DNA of 64,000 bases from Hwanghaeella sp964350445 (GCA_964350445.1 CAYGKA010000014.1:25368-89367), one strand, 5' to 3'; shown: positions 35,680 through 45,614, counted from the first letter of the stretch. The notes: generated by a model from the sequence alone, not told the origin. Numbers and translations: made by a program.

Positions 35680-38600
35680 ATGCTCTATTGCGGTGGAGAA
35701 GTTTTTCCGCCCGCCATCAACGAAGAACGGTCCTTTTACTCAGTGCGACGACGCAGCCTACGCATAACCTTGGAAATCGCCGCGGGGCTGATTGCTGGAT
35801 TGGCCTTCCTCGTGGCCATTGGGTTTTGGCGATTGTCGCAAGGCCCAGTATCCCTGGCGTTTCTGACGCCGGCCGTGCAGCGGGCGTTGACGCAATTCGA
35901 AAGCCCATTCGAGATCGAGGTTCAGGACACCGTCCTGTCCTGGGGCGGTTGGGACCGCGCCGTCGATATCGTGCTCAAGAACGTTACCTTGCGTCAGCCG
36001 GGCGAGCGTCCCGCCGTGGTCCTGCCGGAAGTGTCCGTCGGGCTCTCCATCCGCGCCTTGGGGCGCGGCGTGATCGCCCCCACCAGTTTGGAAATCCTCT
36101 CCCCTGAAATTTTGGTCCGCCGACATGCCGATGGCCGTTTCGCCTTCGGTCTTACCGCGCAAGGGGACACGGCGGAAGAAGCGGAGGATACGCCGATTTC
36201 CATGGCGGTGCTGGATGCGTTCATGCGCCCACCCGATCCCGACAGTCGGCTGGCCTATTTGACCCAAGTCGGAATCCTGAATGCGACGGTCACCGTCAGC
36301 GATGAAATCGCCGGACTGACCTGGCGCATGCCGCTGTCGAACATCATCCTTGTCCGTGAAGGGAACGAACTGCGCGGCAATGTCAGTTCGATCTTGAAGG
36401 CGGCGGGAAAAGAAACCCCGATTTCGGCGGTATTGCTGCGGTCGCTCGATACCAGGGCGATGTCCGTCACGCTCGGGTTCGAGGATTTCGACCCGGGACT
36501 GGTGGCCCGGGCGATACCTGAAGCCGCCTTTCTGAAGGATGTGAAGACCTCCCTGACCGGATCGGTAAAGGCGAACTTCCTGCTGGATGGCCGGCCGAAG
36601 AACGCGGCGATCAATCTGCGTGGCGATTTCGGGCGTTTGGTTCTAGATTTGGACTTGGCCGAGGAATCATCGGTCCTGACGGCTGGTCTTCAATTGTTCG
36701 ACGTGGATACGCGCCGGCTGGCGGTGATCAGCCCAATGCTCGCCGATCTGCGGCCGCTGTCGACACGCCTGAACGGCACCGCCGCGCTGACCACCACGAC
36801 CGACGGCGACATTCTTTCCGCGGAATTCGTCCTGACCGGGGGCAAGGGGGAGTTGGATCTCTCTGAGCTTGAGTTGGAACCCTTGGTTTTGCGAGGGGTC
36901 GCCCTGGCAGGCCGGGTCGACGCGGATTTGAAGTCAATCGTGCTGGAAGAGGCGCGAGTCGACATTCTGGATGAGACCTCGCTTGCCGTGCGCGGGGCCG
37001 CGGTGAAGGACGGCGACGCCTATGCGGTCGATCTGGCCGGGGACCTGACGTCCTTTCCATTCACGGAGATTGGAAAGTTCTGGCCGGAATCCCTGATGGA
37101 TAGTGCGCGTGGCTGGATTCTGCCGAATATCCCCCGCGGGCGTGTTCCGTCGGCGACGATCGAGGTGCGCGGCCGTGTGCCGTTGGACAACCCGGCGGCG
37201 GCGGAGTTGGACCAATTCGGTGGCTCGATGGAAATCCGCGATGCCACGGTTCACTATTTCCGACCTTTGCCGCCGGTCGTCGGCGCTTCCGGCCGTGCGC
37301 AATTCGGTCCCGGCTATTTCAAGATCACCACGGAAGGCGGGCGTGTCGGCAAGAATATCAAGCTTGGCCAGGGCCGTATCGACCTTACCGAGCTCGACAC
37401 GTTGGAAAACGCCAGTGTGACGGTTGCACTGGAAACACCGCTCACCGACGCGTTGCAGTTGCTGGACCAGGACCCACTGGGACTGATCAGCAAGTTGGAT
37501 ATTGATCCGACGGACATCGCCGGCGAAGGCAATGTCGAGACGTCCTTCAAGTTCCGGCTATTGAATGACTTGAAGGCGGATGACGTGATCTATGCGGCGC
37601 GTGCGTCGATGCGGAACGTCTCCATGAAGAATGCACCCTTGGATTCGACGATCTCAAACGGTTTGCTGACGTTGGACCTGAATACATCGGGCATGACCGT
37701 TTCAGGCAATGCGGAAATGAACGGCGAGCCGGTCCTGATCGACTGGCGCGAGAATTTCAAGGACACGGAGGACCTGCGGTCGCGTTATGATGTGACCGGA
37801 ATCATCGATGATAATTTCCTGCGCGGCGTGGGGATCGATTTCGACCCCTACATCAAAGGGGCCGCGAAAATCGATCTAACCTACCAGTCGTTCCGGCAAC
37901 ATCCGTCGTTGCTCGATATCCAAGCGGAAATGACGGAGTCGGTCATCACGGCCGAGGTTCTGGACTGGCAAAAGCCCAAAGGGGTCCCTACCGATCTTGC
38001 CCTTCGCATGGTCTTTCTGCCGGAAGGCGGCGCGCGTTTGGACGATGTGGTTTTGAAGACCCCGGAACTCGATGCTTCGGCGAAGGTGTACCTGGGCCAA
38101 GATTTTACGACGATCATGCGCGTCGATATCGATCATCTGGAATATCGGGGCAATGATGCCAAAGGCATCATCAAACGCCGTCCCGATGGCGGCTTGAGCA
38201 TAGACGCCGAAGGCAGACGTTTCGACATCAACCATTTCCTGGACCAAGAGAAAGTCGATCCGAGGAAAGAGGAGCCGGGGGTCGCGTTCGACCTGACGGC
38301 GAGTTTCGACCAAGTGGTGGCCGGTGCGCAGCGCCGGCTCCAGAATGTGGCTGTCGCGATGTCCCATGACGGCACCGATATGCAGGCGTTGCGCCTCGAT
38401 GGGCGGGTGTCCGACGGCAGCATGCTGCTTATTCGATTGGACTTGGTCGGCGAAGGTCAAACGTTGAAGGTTGCGGCCAACAACGCGGGCGCGGCATTGG
38501 ATGCGCTGGATTGGACGAACCGGATTCGCGGCGGACTTCTTTCCGTGGAGGCGCAGCGTGCGACGATGGATGCGCCGATGAAGGGCACCGTCCTTTTAGA

Positions 38601-39111
38601 GGATTTCTCCCTCAACAATGCGCCGGCGATCGCCAAGTTGTTGGAGTTCATGTCGCTCACCGGGATATTGTCTGCCTTTTCCGAATCCGGCCTGGGTTTC
38701 GATGAGATGACGGCCAATTTCAGCTTCGACGATGGTTTCCTGGAGTTCCAGGATGCGCGGGCCTATGGCAATTCCATCGGGATCACGGGGTCCGGTCACT
38801 TGGACACGGACGCCGAGTTCGTCAATGTGGAGGGGACGGTGGTTCCCGCCTACACAGTCAATCGTGTGCTGGGGGCTATTCCGCTGATCGGCCCGTTGGT
38901 CGTGGGCGGCGAGGGCGAAGGGCTCTTTGCGGCGAACTACAAGATCGACGGACCGCTTGAGGATCCCGACGTCGCGGTGAATCCTCTTTCCGCCCTTGCG
39001 CCGAGCTTCCTTAGACGGCTTTTCAAGGCCGACACGGATCCTGCGGAGCCGCTGGCGACCGGCCGAGAGGATCCGGAGGGAACCACAGGACCGGCCGTGG
39101 GCGGCAACTGA
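35680..39111 (+). CDS. Large AsmA/YhdP-like envelope protein (DUF3971)
   Basis: A 1143-residue protein with one N-terminal transmembrane helix (residues about 28-50; LEIAAGLIAGLAFLVAIGFW) and a long beta-rich periplasmic part. The AsmA-like C-terminal module around residues 960-1095 holds FEDMTANFSF-like blocks (LGFDEMTANFSFDDGFLEF) and the GAIPLIGPLVVGGEGEGL motif. YhdP-type relatives are bridge proteins that move phospholipids to the outer membrane; assigning that role here rests on homology only. An earlier GTG at 35668 or a later GTG at 35743 are alternative starts. It is divergent from glnE. Confidence 0.86.
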   Translation: MLYCGGEVFPPAINEERSFYSVRRRSLRITLEIAAGLIAGLAFLVAIGFWRLSQGPVSLAFLTPAVQRALTQFESPFEIEVQDTVLSWGGWDRAVDIVLKNVTLRQPGERPAVVLPEVSVGLSIRALGRGVIAPTSLEILSPEILVRRHADGRFAFGLTAQGDTAEEAEDTPISMAVLDAFMRPPDPDSRLAYLTQVGILNATVTVSDEIAGLTWRMPLSNIILVREGNELRGNVSSILKAAGKETPISAVLLRSLDTRAMSVTLGFEDFDPGLVARAIPEAAFLKDVKTSLTGSVKANFLLDGRPKNAAINLRGDFGRLVLDLDLAEESSVLTAGLQLFDVDTRRLAVISPMLADLRPLSTRLNGTAALTTTTDGDILSAEFVLTGGKGELDLSELELEPLVLRGVALAGRVDADLKSIVLEEARVDILDETSLAVRGAAVKDGDAYAVDLAGDLTSFPFTEIGKFWPESLMDSARGWILPNIPRGRVPSATIEVRGRVPLDNPAAAELDQFGGSMEIRDATVHYFRPLPPVVGASGRAQFGPGYFKITTEGGRVGKNIKLGQGRIDLTELDTLENASVTVALETPLTDALQLLDQDPLGLISKLDIDPTDIAGEGNVETSFKFRLLNDLKADDVIYAARASMRNVSMKNAPLDSTISNGLLTLDLNTSGMTVSGNAEMNGEPVLIDWRENFKDTEDLRSRYDVTGIIDDNFLRGVGIDFDPYIKGAAKIDLTYQSFRQHPSLLDIQAEMTESVITAEVLDWQKPKGVPTDLALRMVFLPEGGARLDDVVLKTPELDASAKVYLGQDFTTIMRVDIDHLEYRGNDAKGIIKRRPDGGLSIDAEGRRFDINHFLDQEKVDPRKEEPGVAFDLTASFDQVVAGAQRRLQNVAVAMSHDGTDMQALRLDGRVSDGSMLLIRLDLVGEGQTLKVAANNAGAALDALDWTNRIRGGLLSVEAQRATMDAPMKGTVLLEDFSLNNAPAIAKLLEFMSLTGILSAFSESGLGFDEMTANFSFDDGFLEFQDARAYGNSIGITGSGHLDTDAEFVNVEGTVVPAYTVNRVLGAIPLIGPLVVGGEGEGLFAANYKIDGPLEDPDVAVNPLSALAPSFLRRLFKADTDPAEPLATGREDPEGTTGPAVGGN

Positions 39112-39128
39112 CCGCCGTCACGCTCAGA

Positions 39129-40382
39129 TCATGCTGGGCGGACGAGGATGTGGCGTTTTTTTCCTGAAGACAGTTTGATTACGCCTTCGTCCCTGACATC
39201 GGCCAGGCTGACGGTGACGCTGTCGCCATCGATTTTTTCGTCGTTCAGCCGTGCCCCGCCGTTCTTGATCAACCGGCGCGCCTCCCCGTTGCTGGCCGTC
39301 AGGCCCGCACGCGTGAGGATGTCCAGAATTCCGATACCTGTTTCGAGATCTCCGCGCGGCACGTCGACGGTCGGCAGATCGTTCCCGATCTGGCCTTCGT
39401 CGAAAGTCTTGCGCGCGGTTTCGGCAGCGGCTTCGGCCGCTTCGGTGCCGTGCAGCAGGCTGGTCGCCTCATGCGCCAATACTTTCTTGGCCTCGTTGAT
39501 CTCGGCCCCTTCCAGCGCTTCCAGTTTGGCGATTTCCGCCAGATCCATGTCGGTAAACAGGCGCAGGAAACGGCCGACATCGGCGTCATCTGTGTTGCGC
39601 CAAAACTGCCAATAATCGTATGGCGACAGTAGGGCGGCATCCAGCCATACGGCGCCACCCGCCGTCTTGCCCATCTTGGCGCCACCGGATGTCGTCAGCA
39701 GAGGGGTGGTGAGCCCGAACACCTCATTGCCGTTGACGCGGCGCGTGAGTTCGATGCCGTTGACTATATTGCCCCACTGGTCGGAACCGCCCATCTGCAT
39801 CTTGCAGTCCATGCGCTTGTTCAGCTCCATGAAATCATAGGCCTGCAGGATCATGTAGTTGAATTCCAGGAAGGTCAGGGGCTGCTCACGGTCCAGCCGA
39901 AGCTTAACGGAATCGAATGACAGCATGCGGTTGATGGTGAAATGACGGCCGATGTCGCGCAGGAAATCGATGTAGTTCAATCCGCGCAGCCATTCGTCGT
40001 TATTCACCATGACGGCGTCGGTCGGGCCGTCGCCGAAAGTCAGGAACTTTGAGAAGACTCGTTTGATTCCGGCGATGTTATCGGCAATCTGCGCGTCGGT
40101 GAGCAGCTTGCGGCTCTCGTCCTTGCCGCTTGGGTCGCCGACGCGCGTGGTGCCGCCGCCCATCAGCACGATGGGCTTGTTGCCCGTGCGCTGAAGCCAG
40201 CGGAGCAGCATGATCGGCAGAAGGCTGCCCGCATGCAGGGAACTCGCCGTCGCATCGAAGCCGATATAGGCCGGAACCGGACCCTTTGCCGCTTCCGCAT
40301 CGAGGCCTTCGGCATCGGTGCATTGATGGACGAAGCCGCGCTCTGTTACGACGCGCAGAAAGTCTGATTTCGGGTTCGCCAT
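39129..40382 (-). CDS. tyrS: Tyrosyl-tRNA synthetase
   Basis: A 417-residue class I synthetase that charges tRNA-Tyr. The HIGH-equivalent reads LHAGSLLP near residue 50, the tyrosine-binding loop includes GGGTTRVGDPSGKDESR near residue 75, and the KMSKS-equivalent is AKMGKT near residue 235. A C-terminal S4 RNA-binding domain (residues about 345-417; NGEARRLIKNGGARLNDEKI) is present. The frame is open upstream to 40661, but MANPKSDFLRVV is the family-like start. It is divergent from anmK with about 160 bases between. Confidence 0.96.
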   Translation of the reverse strand: MANPKSDFLRVVTERGFVHQCTDAEGLDAEAAKGPVPAYIGFDATASSLHAGSLLPIMLLRWLQRTGNKPIVLMGGGTTRVGDPSGKDESRKLLTDAQIADNIAGIKRVFSKFLTFGDGPTDAVMVNNDEWLRGLNYIDFLRDIGRHFTINRMLSFDSVKLRLDREQPLTFLEFNYMILQAYDFMELNKRMDCKMQMGGSDQWGNIVNGIELTRRVNGNEVFGLTTPLLTTSGGAKMGKTAGGAVWLDAALLSPYDYWQFWRNTDDADVGRFLRLFTDMDLAEIAKLEALEGAEINEAKKVLAHEATSLLHGTEAAEAAAETARKTFDEGQIGNDLPTVDVPRGDLETGIGILDILTRAGLTASNGEARRLIKNGGARLNDEKIDGDSVTVSLADVRDEGVIKLSSGKKRHILVRPA

Positions 40383-40542
40383 GGGTCGGGTACTCGGTAG
40401 ACTGTTATCGGGTATCGGCTTTGTGGCCGGTTTCCGTGCGAATTGGTTTGCACGGCGGCGCGGTTTAGCATGGCGCCGCGCGGGCGGCAACGCAGGGTGC
40501 CGCCATGACCCGCAAGGATTGCCGGCGCGCAAGGGAGGAATG

Positions 40543-41625
40543 ATGACAAAAGAAGCGGTTTGGGCCCTGGGCTTGATGAGCGGCACCAGCATGGATGGTG
40601 TCGATGCCGCTTTGATCAGGACGGACGGCGAGACCGTCACTGAGGTCGGCCCGTCGGTCATGGAACCCTATGATGAGGACTTCCGGGGACGATTGCGGTC
40701 CGTACTGGGTGCGCGGCAAAGATCCGCGGATATCGATGCCGTCGAACGTGAATTGACGGCGCGGCACGCCAAGGCGGTTCGGCACTTGCTGGCGACGGCA
40801 TCCATGACGCCGGCCGACGTCGCCGTCGTCGGTTTCCATGGCCAGACGATCACCCACGATCCCGGCAAGCGTTTCACCTGGCAGATCGGCGATGGCGCCT
40901 TGCTCGCGCAGGAGGTTGGCATTTCCGTCGTTTTCGATTTCAGGTCCGCCGATGTCGAGACCGGTGGTGAGGGCGCCCCCTTCGCGCCGGCCTACCATCA
41001 GGCGATCATGGCCGGCCGGGCGATGCCCGCCGTTGTGCTGAACCTGGGTGGGGTCGGCAATGTCACCTGGATGGATGCGGGTGTCGATCCGGTGGCTTTC
41101 GACACGGGGCCGGGCAATGCCCTTATCGACGATTGGCTGATGACGAAAGCCGGTATCGCTTACGATGAAGGCGGTGGAATCTCCGCTTCGGGTGCCGTTG
41201 ACAGGGGCGTCTTGGCGCGTCTGATGGCCCATCCGTATTTCGACCGTCTTCCGCCTAAATCCCTGGACCGGAATGACTTCACGCTTGAGGGCGTTGCGGG
41301 ATTGTCGCTTGAAGATGGGGCGGCGACCCTGGCTGCGTTTACGGTGGAGTCGGTGGTGAGGGCGCCATATCCGAAGCGGCCCTTGGCGGTCTATGTCACG
41401 GGCGGCGGGCGCAAGAACGACACCCTGATGCGCGGCCTTGGCGATCGGCTGGGCGTGCCTGTCGCGCCGATCGAGGAGGCGGGCTACGACGGCGATGCGT
41501 TGGAGGCACAAGCCTTTGCCTTCCTGGCGGTTCGGCACCTGCGGGGGCTGCCCACAAGTTTCCCATCGACGACGGCGGTCCCGGCGCCGTTGTGCGGCGG
41601 TAAGCTTGTCACCGTTGCCGCGTGA
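40543..41625 (+). CDS. anmK: Anhydro-N-acetylmuramic acid kinase
   Basis: A 360-residue ATP-dependent sugar kinase that hydrates and phosphorylates anhydro-MurNAc during peptidoglycan recycling, giving MurNAc-6-phosphate. Diagnostic segments are GLMSGTSMDGVDAALI near residue 7 (phosphate loop), VGFHGQTITH near residue 100, NLGGVGN near residue 166 and FDTGPGNALIDD near residue 186. AAGGGAGGA precedes two ATGs; the second (40543) has better spacing. Pairing with tyrS in divergent orientation is common in alphaproteobacteria. Confidence 0.95.
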   Translation: MTKEAVWALGLMSGTSMDGVDAALIRTDGETVTEVGPSVMEPYDEDFRGRLRSVLGARQRSADIDAVERELTARHAKAVRHLLATASMTPADVAVVGFHGQTITHDPGKRFTWQIGDGALLAQEVGISVVFDFRSADVETGGEGAPFAPAYHQAIMAGRAMPAVVLNLGGVGNVTWMDAGVDPVAFDTGPGNALIDDWLMTKAGIAYDEGGGISASGAVDRGVLARLMAHPYFDRLPPKSLDRNDFTLEGVAGLSLEDGAATLAAFTVESVVRAPYPKRPLAVYVTGGGRKNDTLMRGLGDRLGVPVAPIEEAGYDGDALEAQAFAFLAVRHLRGLPTSFPSTTAVPAPLCGGKLVTVAA

Positions 41626-41706
41626 CATGGTCGGAGTAGGACTGCAGGCGAAAGCCAGACGGCGTGCATCATACGGTGTACGTTGGACGACGGTTTGGGG
41701 CGGGAA

Positions 41707-42375
41707 CTAGTCCCCCTTGATGTGGCCTGCGCTATGGCCGGCGCCGTGTTCGTCCAGGTAGTTGTTCGTCAATTCCGCGATTTCGTCCAATTGATTGGCG
41801 AAAAAGTGGTTTGCTCCTTCCAGGGTCTTTTCGGTGACCGTGATCGTTTTTTGGGAATTGATCTTCTGTACCAGTTTGGTCACGGATTCCGGCGGGACGA
41901 TCGCGTCTTCCGATCCATGGATCACAAGGCCCGAGGACGGACAGGGCGCGAGGAAGGTAAAGTCGTAAATGTTCGCCGGCGGCGCGATGGAAATGAAACT
42001 GGTGATCTCCGGCCGGCGCATCAGAAGTTGCATACCGATCCAGGCGCCAAAGGAAAAACCGGCAATCCAGCATTGCTTGGCGTTTTCATTGTAGCTTTGC
42101 AGCCAATCCAAAGCGGAGGCGGCATCGGACAGTTCGCCCTCGCCCTTGGCGAAAATGCCCTGACTTCGACCAACACCCCGGAAATTGAAACGAAGACAGG
42201 AAAATCCGCGCGCGGCGAAAGTGTTGTACATCGTATACACGACGCGGTTGTTCATTGTTCCGCCGTGCTGGGGATGAGGGTGGAGAAAAAGCGCGATCGG
42301 TGCGTCCGGGGCGTCGCCATGCGTGTAGCGGCCCTCAAGACGTCCTTCCGGTCCGTTGATAATGACTTCAGGCAT
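41707..42375 (-). CDS. Alpha/beta hydrolase (COG2945-like)
   Basis: A 222-residue cytoplasmic alpha/beta hydrolase. The nucleophile elbow is GFSFGAWIG near residue 106; the oxyanion segment HPHPQHGGTMNN is near residue 32. The acid is probably in IHGSEDAIVPP near residue 155 and the histidine in GANHFF near residue 190. Members of this short family are common in alphaproteobacteria and are annotated only as general hydrolases. It is divergent from cysE, with a 436-base intergenic region. The substrate is unknown. Confidence 0.88.
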   Translation of the reverse strand: MPEVIINGPEGRLEGRYTHGDAPDAPIALFLHPHPQHGGTMNNRVVYTMYNTFAARGFSCLRFNFRGVGRSQGIFAKGEGELSDAASALDWLQSYNENAKQCWIAGFSFGAWIGMQLLMRRPEITSFISIAPPANIYDFTFLAPCPSSGLVIHGSEDAIVPPESVTKLVQKINSQKTITVTEKTLEGANHFFANQLDEIAELTNNYLDEHGAGHSAGHIKGD

Positions 42376-42811
42376 TCGCTTCCAATCCTAAGTCCACGAC
42401 GATAAAAAGGGCCCGATCCGGGGCCGGGCAGTATCCCAATAGCGGTTTTCATGCAAAAAGGGCACACATCCGCCAGGGAAAGGAAATTCCCCCAGGACGT
42501 GAACCCCCTATCGGATGCACGATTCGTATCTGACCGTTCTTTTTTGGGGGTTCTTGAGCCACTCTGCAATACCCGATCAACGATGATCATATCTTTGCTG
42601 GCCGGAAGGTGTGTTCAATCAGAGGGCAATGAGACCAATGTCGGAAGTACTTTTTCCCAAAGGACGATTGATTGCCTGAACTTCCCTATTATATCTTCCT
42701 TGGAGTTAATAATGAGGCCGGAGTTTTCTTGACCGGCAATGAGAAGCTCGGTTACGCGATGGTTTTCGCCAATCGGGGTGTGGCTGACGACAGCAGCGGG
42801 TGGGGGCAGTG
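42376..42811. promoter_or_regulatory. Divergent region between hydrolase and cysE genes
   Basis: There is no convincing gene in these 436 bases. The downstream part is AT-rich relative to its surroundings and ends with a G-rich ribosome site before cysE. A seven-base inverted repeat AACCCCC (42500-42506) / GGGGGTT (42545-42551) encloses 38 bases ending in a T-run. It could be a structured leader or a small-RNA terminator, but nothing recognisable. Confidence 0.35.
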
Positions 42812-43579
42812 ATGTCTGTATTACGCACGATTATCGATGAGATCGATGGCATGATCGCACGCGATCCGGCCGCGCGTTCGCGGCTGGAAGTTGTGCTCTG
42901 TTATCCCGCATTTCACGCGATCCTGGCCTATCGGATGGCTCATCCGTTGTGGCGCCGGGGTTGGCATTTGCTACCCCGAATGATCTGCCAGACGGCGCGT
43001 TGGCTGACCGGCATTGAGATTCATCCGGGGGCGAAGATCGGAAAGAAATTTTTCATCGACCACGGCATGGGTGTGGTTATCGGTGAAACGGCAGAAATCG
43101 GCGACAATGTGACTCTGTATCAAGATGTCACCTTGGGCGGCGTTTCCCCGGCTGAAGATTCCGAAAAGCAGCGTAGCGTCAAGCGGCACCCGACCTTGGA
43201 AGACGACGTCATCGTCGGTTGCGGGGCGCAAATCCTGGGGCCGATCACAGTGGGTCGCTGTGCGCGGGTAGGGGCGAATTCGGTCGTCGTAAAGGATGTG
43301 CCGCACGGCGTGACCGTTGTGGGTATCCCCGCGAAGGTCGTTGTGGCGCGGCAGCAGACGCAGGAAACGGTGTTTTCCCCCTATGGCACGCCGATGGGCG
43401 ATTTGCCGGACCCCGTCGCCCGGGCTCTGGAAGGCCTGATGCAGGAAGTTTCCCTGTTGCGGAACCAGGTTCAGGTGCTCGAACAACGGTTGGAGGAATC
43501 CGAAACACGCGCGTCGTCCCCGAATCCCGGTGGACAAGCGGGCGACATTGACTACGGCGTGCCTGAGTCGAAGCAATAG
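42812..43579 (+). CDS. cysE: Serine O-acetyltransferase
   Basis: A 255-residue enzyme that acetylates serine, the first step of cysteine synthesis. It is the short EpsC-type SAT. The hexapeptide left-handed beta-helix runs from about residue 65 to 180, with active-site motifs IDHGMGVVIGETAEIGD near residue 90 and GGVSPAEDSEKQRSVKRHP near residue 115. The C-terminal extension after residue 200 is predicted to include a coiled coil (LLRNQVQVLEQRLEE). The start is ATG 42812 after GGGGGC. It is upstream of the IscR and cysteine desulfurase genes, so the locus supplies cysteine and then sulfur. Confidence 0.95.
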   Translation: MSVLRTIIDEIDGMIARDPAARSRLEVVLCYPAFHAILAYRMAHPLWRRGWHLLPRMICQTARWLTGIEIHPGAKIGKKFFIDHGMGVVIGETAEIGDNVTLYQDVTLGGVSPAEDSEKQRSVKRHPTLEDDVIVGCGAQILGPITVGRCARVGANSVVVKDVPHGVTVVGIPAKVVVARQQTQETVFSPYGTPMGDLPDPVARALEGLMQEVSLLRNQVQVLEQRLEESETRASSPNPGGQAGDIDYGVPESKQ

Positions 43580-43622
43580 GGCTCTGTCTAAAAGGATTAT
43601 CCATATAAATCAGGTGGTTGAC

Positions 43623-43653
43623 GGCCGGCAGTTCTGCCGGCCTTTCCTTTTTT
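43623..43653 (+). terminator. Rho-independent terminator after cysE
   Basis: GGCCGGCA pairs with TGCCGGCC around GTTC and is followed by TTTCCTTTTTT. This separates cysE from the iscR transcript. Confidence 0.9.
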
Positions 43654-43708
43654 CGAGACAGGGAGAAATTTACCGACTTTAGAGTTGAACTTGCTTTTGC
43701 CTGCACTG

Positions 43709-43734
43709 GACTTGATCGTGTGTCGATCTAAGTC
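43709..43734. promoter_or_regulatory. Imperfect palindrome upstream of iscR
   Basis: GACTTGATCG and CGATCTAAGTC face each other across TGTGT, an inverted repeat with one extra base on the right arm. It ends 61 bases before the iscR GTG. Rrf2 proteins bind dyad sites and usually repress their own genes, so it is a candidate IscR operator. Confidence 0.4.
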
Positions 43735-43795
43735 TACTCGCACGATACGTAAAAACGGTCCGCACCGCAGATCGACGACAAGGGAGGTTGAACCT

Positions 43796-44263
43796 GTGCG
43801 CTTGAGTACGAAAGGCCGCTACGCGGTGATGGCGCTGGTTGATTTGGCGAATATGGGTGCCGATCGGCCCGTTGCTTTGGCGGACATTGCCCGCCGGCAG
43901 GAAATTTCCTTGTCTTACCTGGAACAGTTGTTCGCCAAGCTTCGCAAGGGCGGGGCGGTCCGGAGCGTGCGAGGCCCGGGCGGCGGCTATATGCTCGCCC
44001 GGCCCGCTGAGCAGCTTCGAATTTCGGATATCGTCGTGGCCGTTGATGAACCGATCAGGGCGACCCGCTGCACACCGACCTCGCCGGAAGGCTGTATGAA
44101 CAACAAGACCCGCTGCATCACCCACCATTTGTGGGAAGGGCTCAGCCTGCAGATCTACGAGTATCTGAGTTCCGTGACCGTTGCGGACGTGTTGAGGGGC
44201 AATATCGCCCGGGCGGGCGCCAATGACTCCGCGTTTGCGGACAGCCGGGCCGTCGCGGAATAA
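43796..44263 (+). CDS. iscR: IscR-type Rrf2 Fe-S cluster regulator
   Basis: A 155-residue Rrf2 repressor that senses [2Fe-2S] supply. The winged helix covers residues 1-75 (RLSTKGRYAVMALVDLA; SLSYLEQLFAKLRKGG; VRGPGGGYML). The cluster ligands appear as three cysteines and a histidine in RCTPTSPEGCMNNKTRCITHHLW near residues 92-112, in separate short blocks. The GTG start follows AGGGAGG by nine bases. It leads a block with a cysteine desulfurase and ferredoxin. The long C-terminal tail beyond residue 135 lacks known motifs. Confidence 0.92.
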   Translation: MRLSTKGRYAVMALVDLANMGADRPVALADIARRQEISLSYLEQLFAKLRKGGAVRSVRGPGGGYMLARPAEQLRISDIVVAVDEPIRATRCTPTSPEGCMNNKTRCITHHLWEGLSLQIYEYLSSVTVADVLRGNIARAGANDSAFADSRAVAE

Positions 44264-44399
44264 AAACCCGGGACCGGCGCGCTCAAAATATGCGGGCTGT
44301 GCCGGCATCCGGCAGCCCCCGGTCCGCACGTGGCATTTCGCGTAGGATGTTCGCTGCTCGTTATTCCCTGCTGGGGCGACATGCTCTAGAACTACGCAA

Positions 44400-45518
44400 A
44401 TGGCGAATACGATTTACCTTGACTATAATGCCAGCGCGCCGCTGAAGCCCGAAGGGCGCGACGCTGCCGTCGCCGCGCTGTCGGTCGGCGGGAATCCGTC
44501 GTCGGTCCACCAGTCGGGGCGTGAGGCGCGGGCGGTCATCGAACGGGCGCGTCAGGATGTGGCCACGTTGGCCGGGGCGCGTGCGCAGGATGTCATTTTC
44601 ACCAGCGGCGCCACGGAAGCGAACAATTTGGCGATACGCGGCTTCGTGCCGGAAGGCGAACCGCGCCGCGTCATCGTCAATGTCACGGAACATCCATCGG
44701 TGTTGGAGGCCGTGCACGATGCGGAACGGCTGCCGGTTCGTCCCGACGGCGTCGTCGATATCGGATTTTTGCAACGGATGTTGGCCGACCGCGATTGGCG
44801 GCACTGCCTTGTCTCCGTCATGGCGGTAAACAACGAAACCGGCGTCATCCAACCGATCGACGAGGTTGTGGCGACCGCCCATGCGGCAGGTGCCAAGGTG
44901 CATTGCGACGCCGTCCAGGCGGCCGGCCACATGCCGATCGATATGCTTGCGCGCGGTATCGATATCGTCACGATTTCAGCCCACAAGATGGGCGGGCCGC
45001 GCGGCGCGGGCGCGGTGATTGCAGGGCCCGGGGTCGACCTGAGCGCGATTATTCGGGGTGGCGGGCAGGAACGCAGTAAACGTTCGGGCACGGAAAATGT
45101 TTCGGGGATTGCTGGAATGGGCGCTGTCTGCGCCTCCGCCCCCTCATACGGCCCGAACGTGGCCAAGGCGAAGGAATTGCGGGACCGGCTTGAAGCCGAC
45201 CTGCGCAAGGCCGTCCCGGCGGCGGTCATCGTCGCTACGAACAGCGCGCGTGTCGGCCATGTTTGCTGCGTCGCCTTGCCGGGCGTTCCGGCGGAAACGC
45301 AGGTCATGGCGATGGATCTGGAAGGAATTGCTGTTAGCGCGGGCGCGGCTTGCTCCTCCGGCAAGATCAAGACGAGCCATGTTCTTCAGGCGATGGGACT
45401 CGGCGACGCCGTTTCAGGGTCGGCGATCAGGGTCAGTTTCGGCTGGAACAGCACCGATGCGGATGTCGAAGGGTTCCTGAATGCCTATCACCGCATGGCG
45501 GTCCGAATAGGCTCATAG
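44400..45518 (+). CDS. Cysteine desulfurase, NifS/IscS-like
   Basis: A 372-residue PLP enzyme that takes sulfur from cysteine for Fe-S clusters and thiolation. PLP-lysine lies in ISAHKMGGP near residue 199, the histidine in VTEHPSVLE near residue 100, and the persulfide cysteine in AGAACSSGKIKTSH near residue 318. Class I members have a longer loop with this SSG motif. It differs from the class II SufS at 51989, so two desulfurases are in one locus. It follows iscR by 136 bases. Confidence 0.93.
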   Translation: MANTIYLDYNASAPLKPEGRDAAVAALSVGGNPSSVHQSGREARAVIERARQDVATLAGARAQDVIFTSGATEANNLAIRGFVPEGEPRRVIVNVTEHPSVLEAVHDAERLPVRPDGVVDIGFLQRMLADRDWRHCLVSVMAVNNETGVIQPIDEVVATAHAAGAKVHCDAVQAAGHMPIDMLARGIDIVTISAHKMGGPRGAGAVIAGPGVDLSAIIRGGGQERSKRSGTENVSGIAGMGAVCASAPSYGPNVAKAKELRDRLEADLRKAVPAAVIVATNSARVGHVCCVALPGVPAETQVMAMDLEGIAVSAGAACSSGKIKTSHVLQAMGLGDAVSGSAIRVSFGWNSTDADVEGFLNAYHRMAVRIGS

Positions 45519-45614
45519 CCGTTAACTTTTTGGACGGATTTTTTCTTTACAGTCCGGGCTATTGAGAACAAAAACCCTGCCCGGAAGCGTTTTTTTGAAG
45601 TGTGACGGTCAATT

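Noticed and set aside
42451..42732. A 93-codon open frame between the hydrolase and cysE genes
   Set aside because: No ribosome site, no motif and low-complexity AT-rich end; better read as regulatory DNA.
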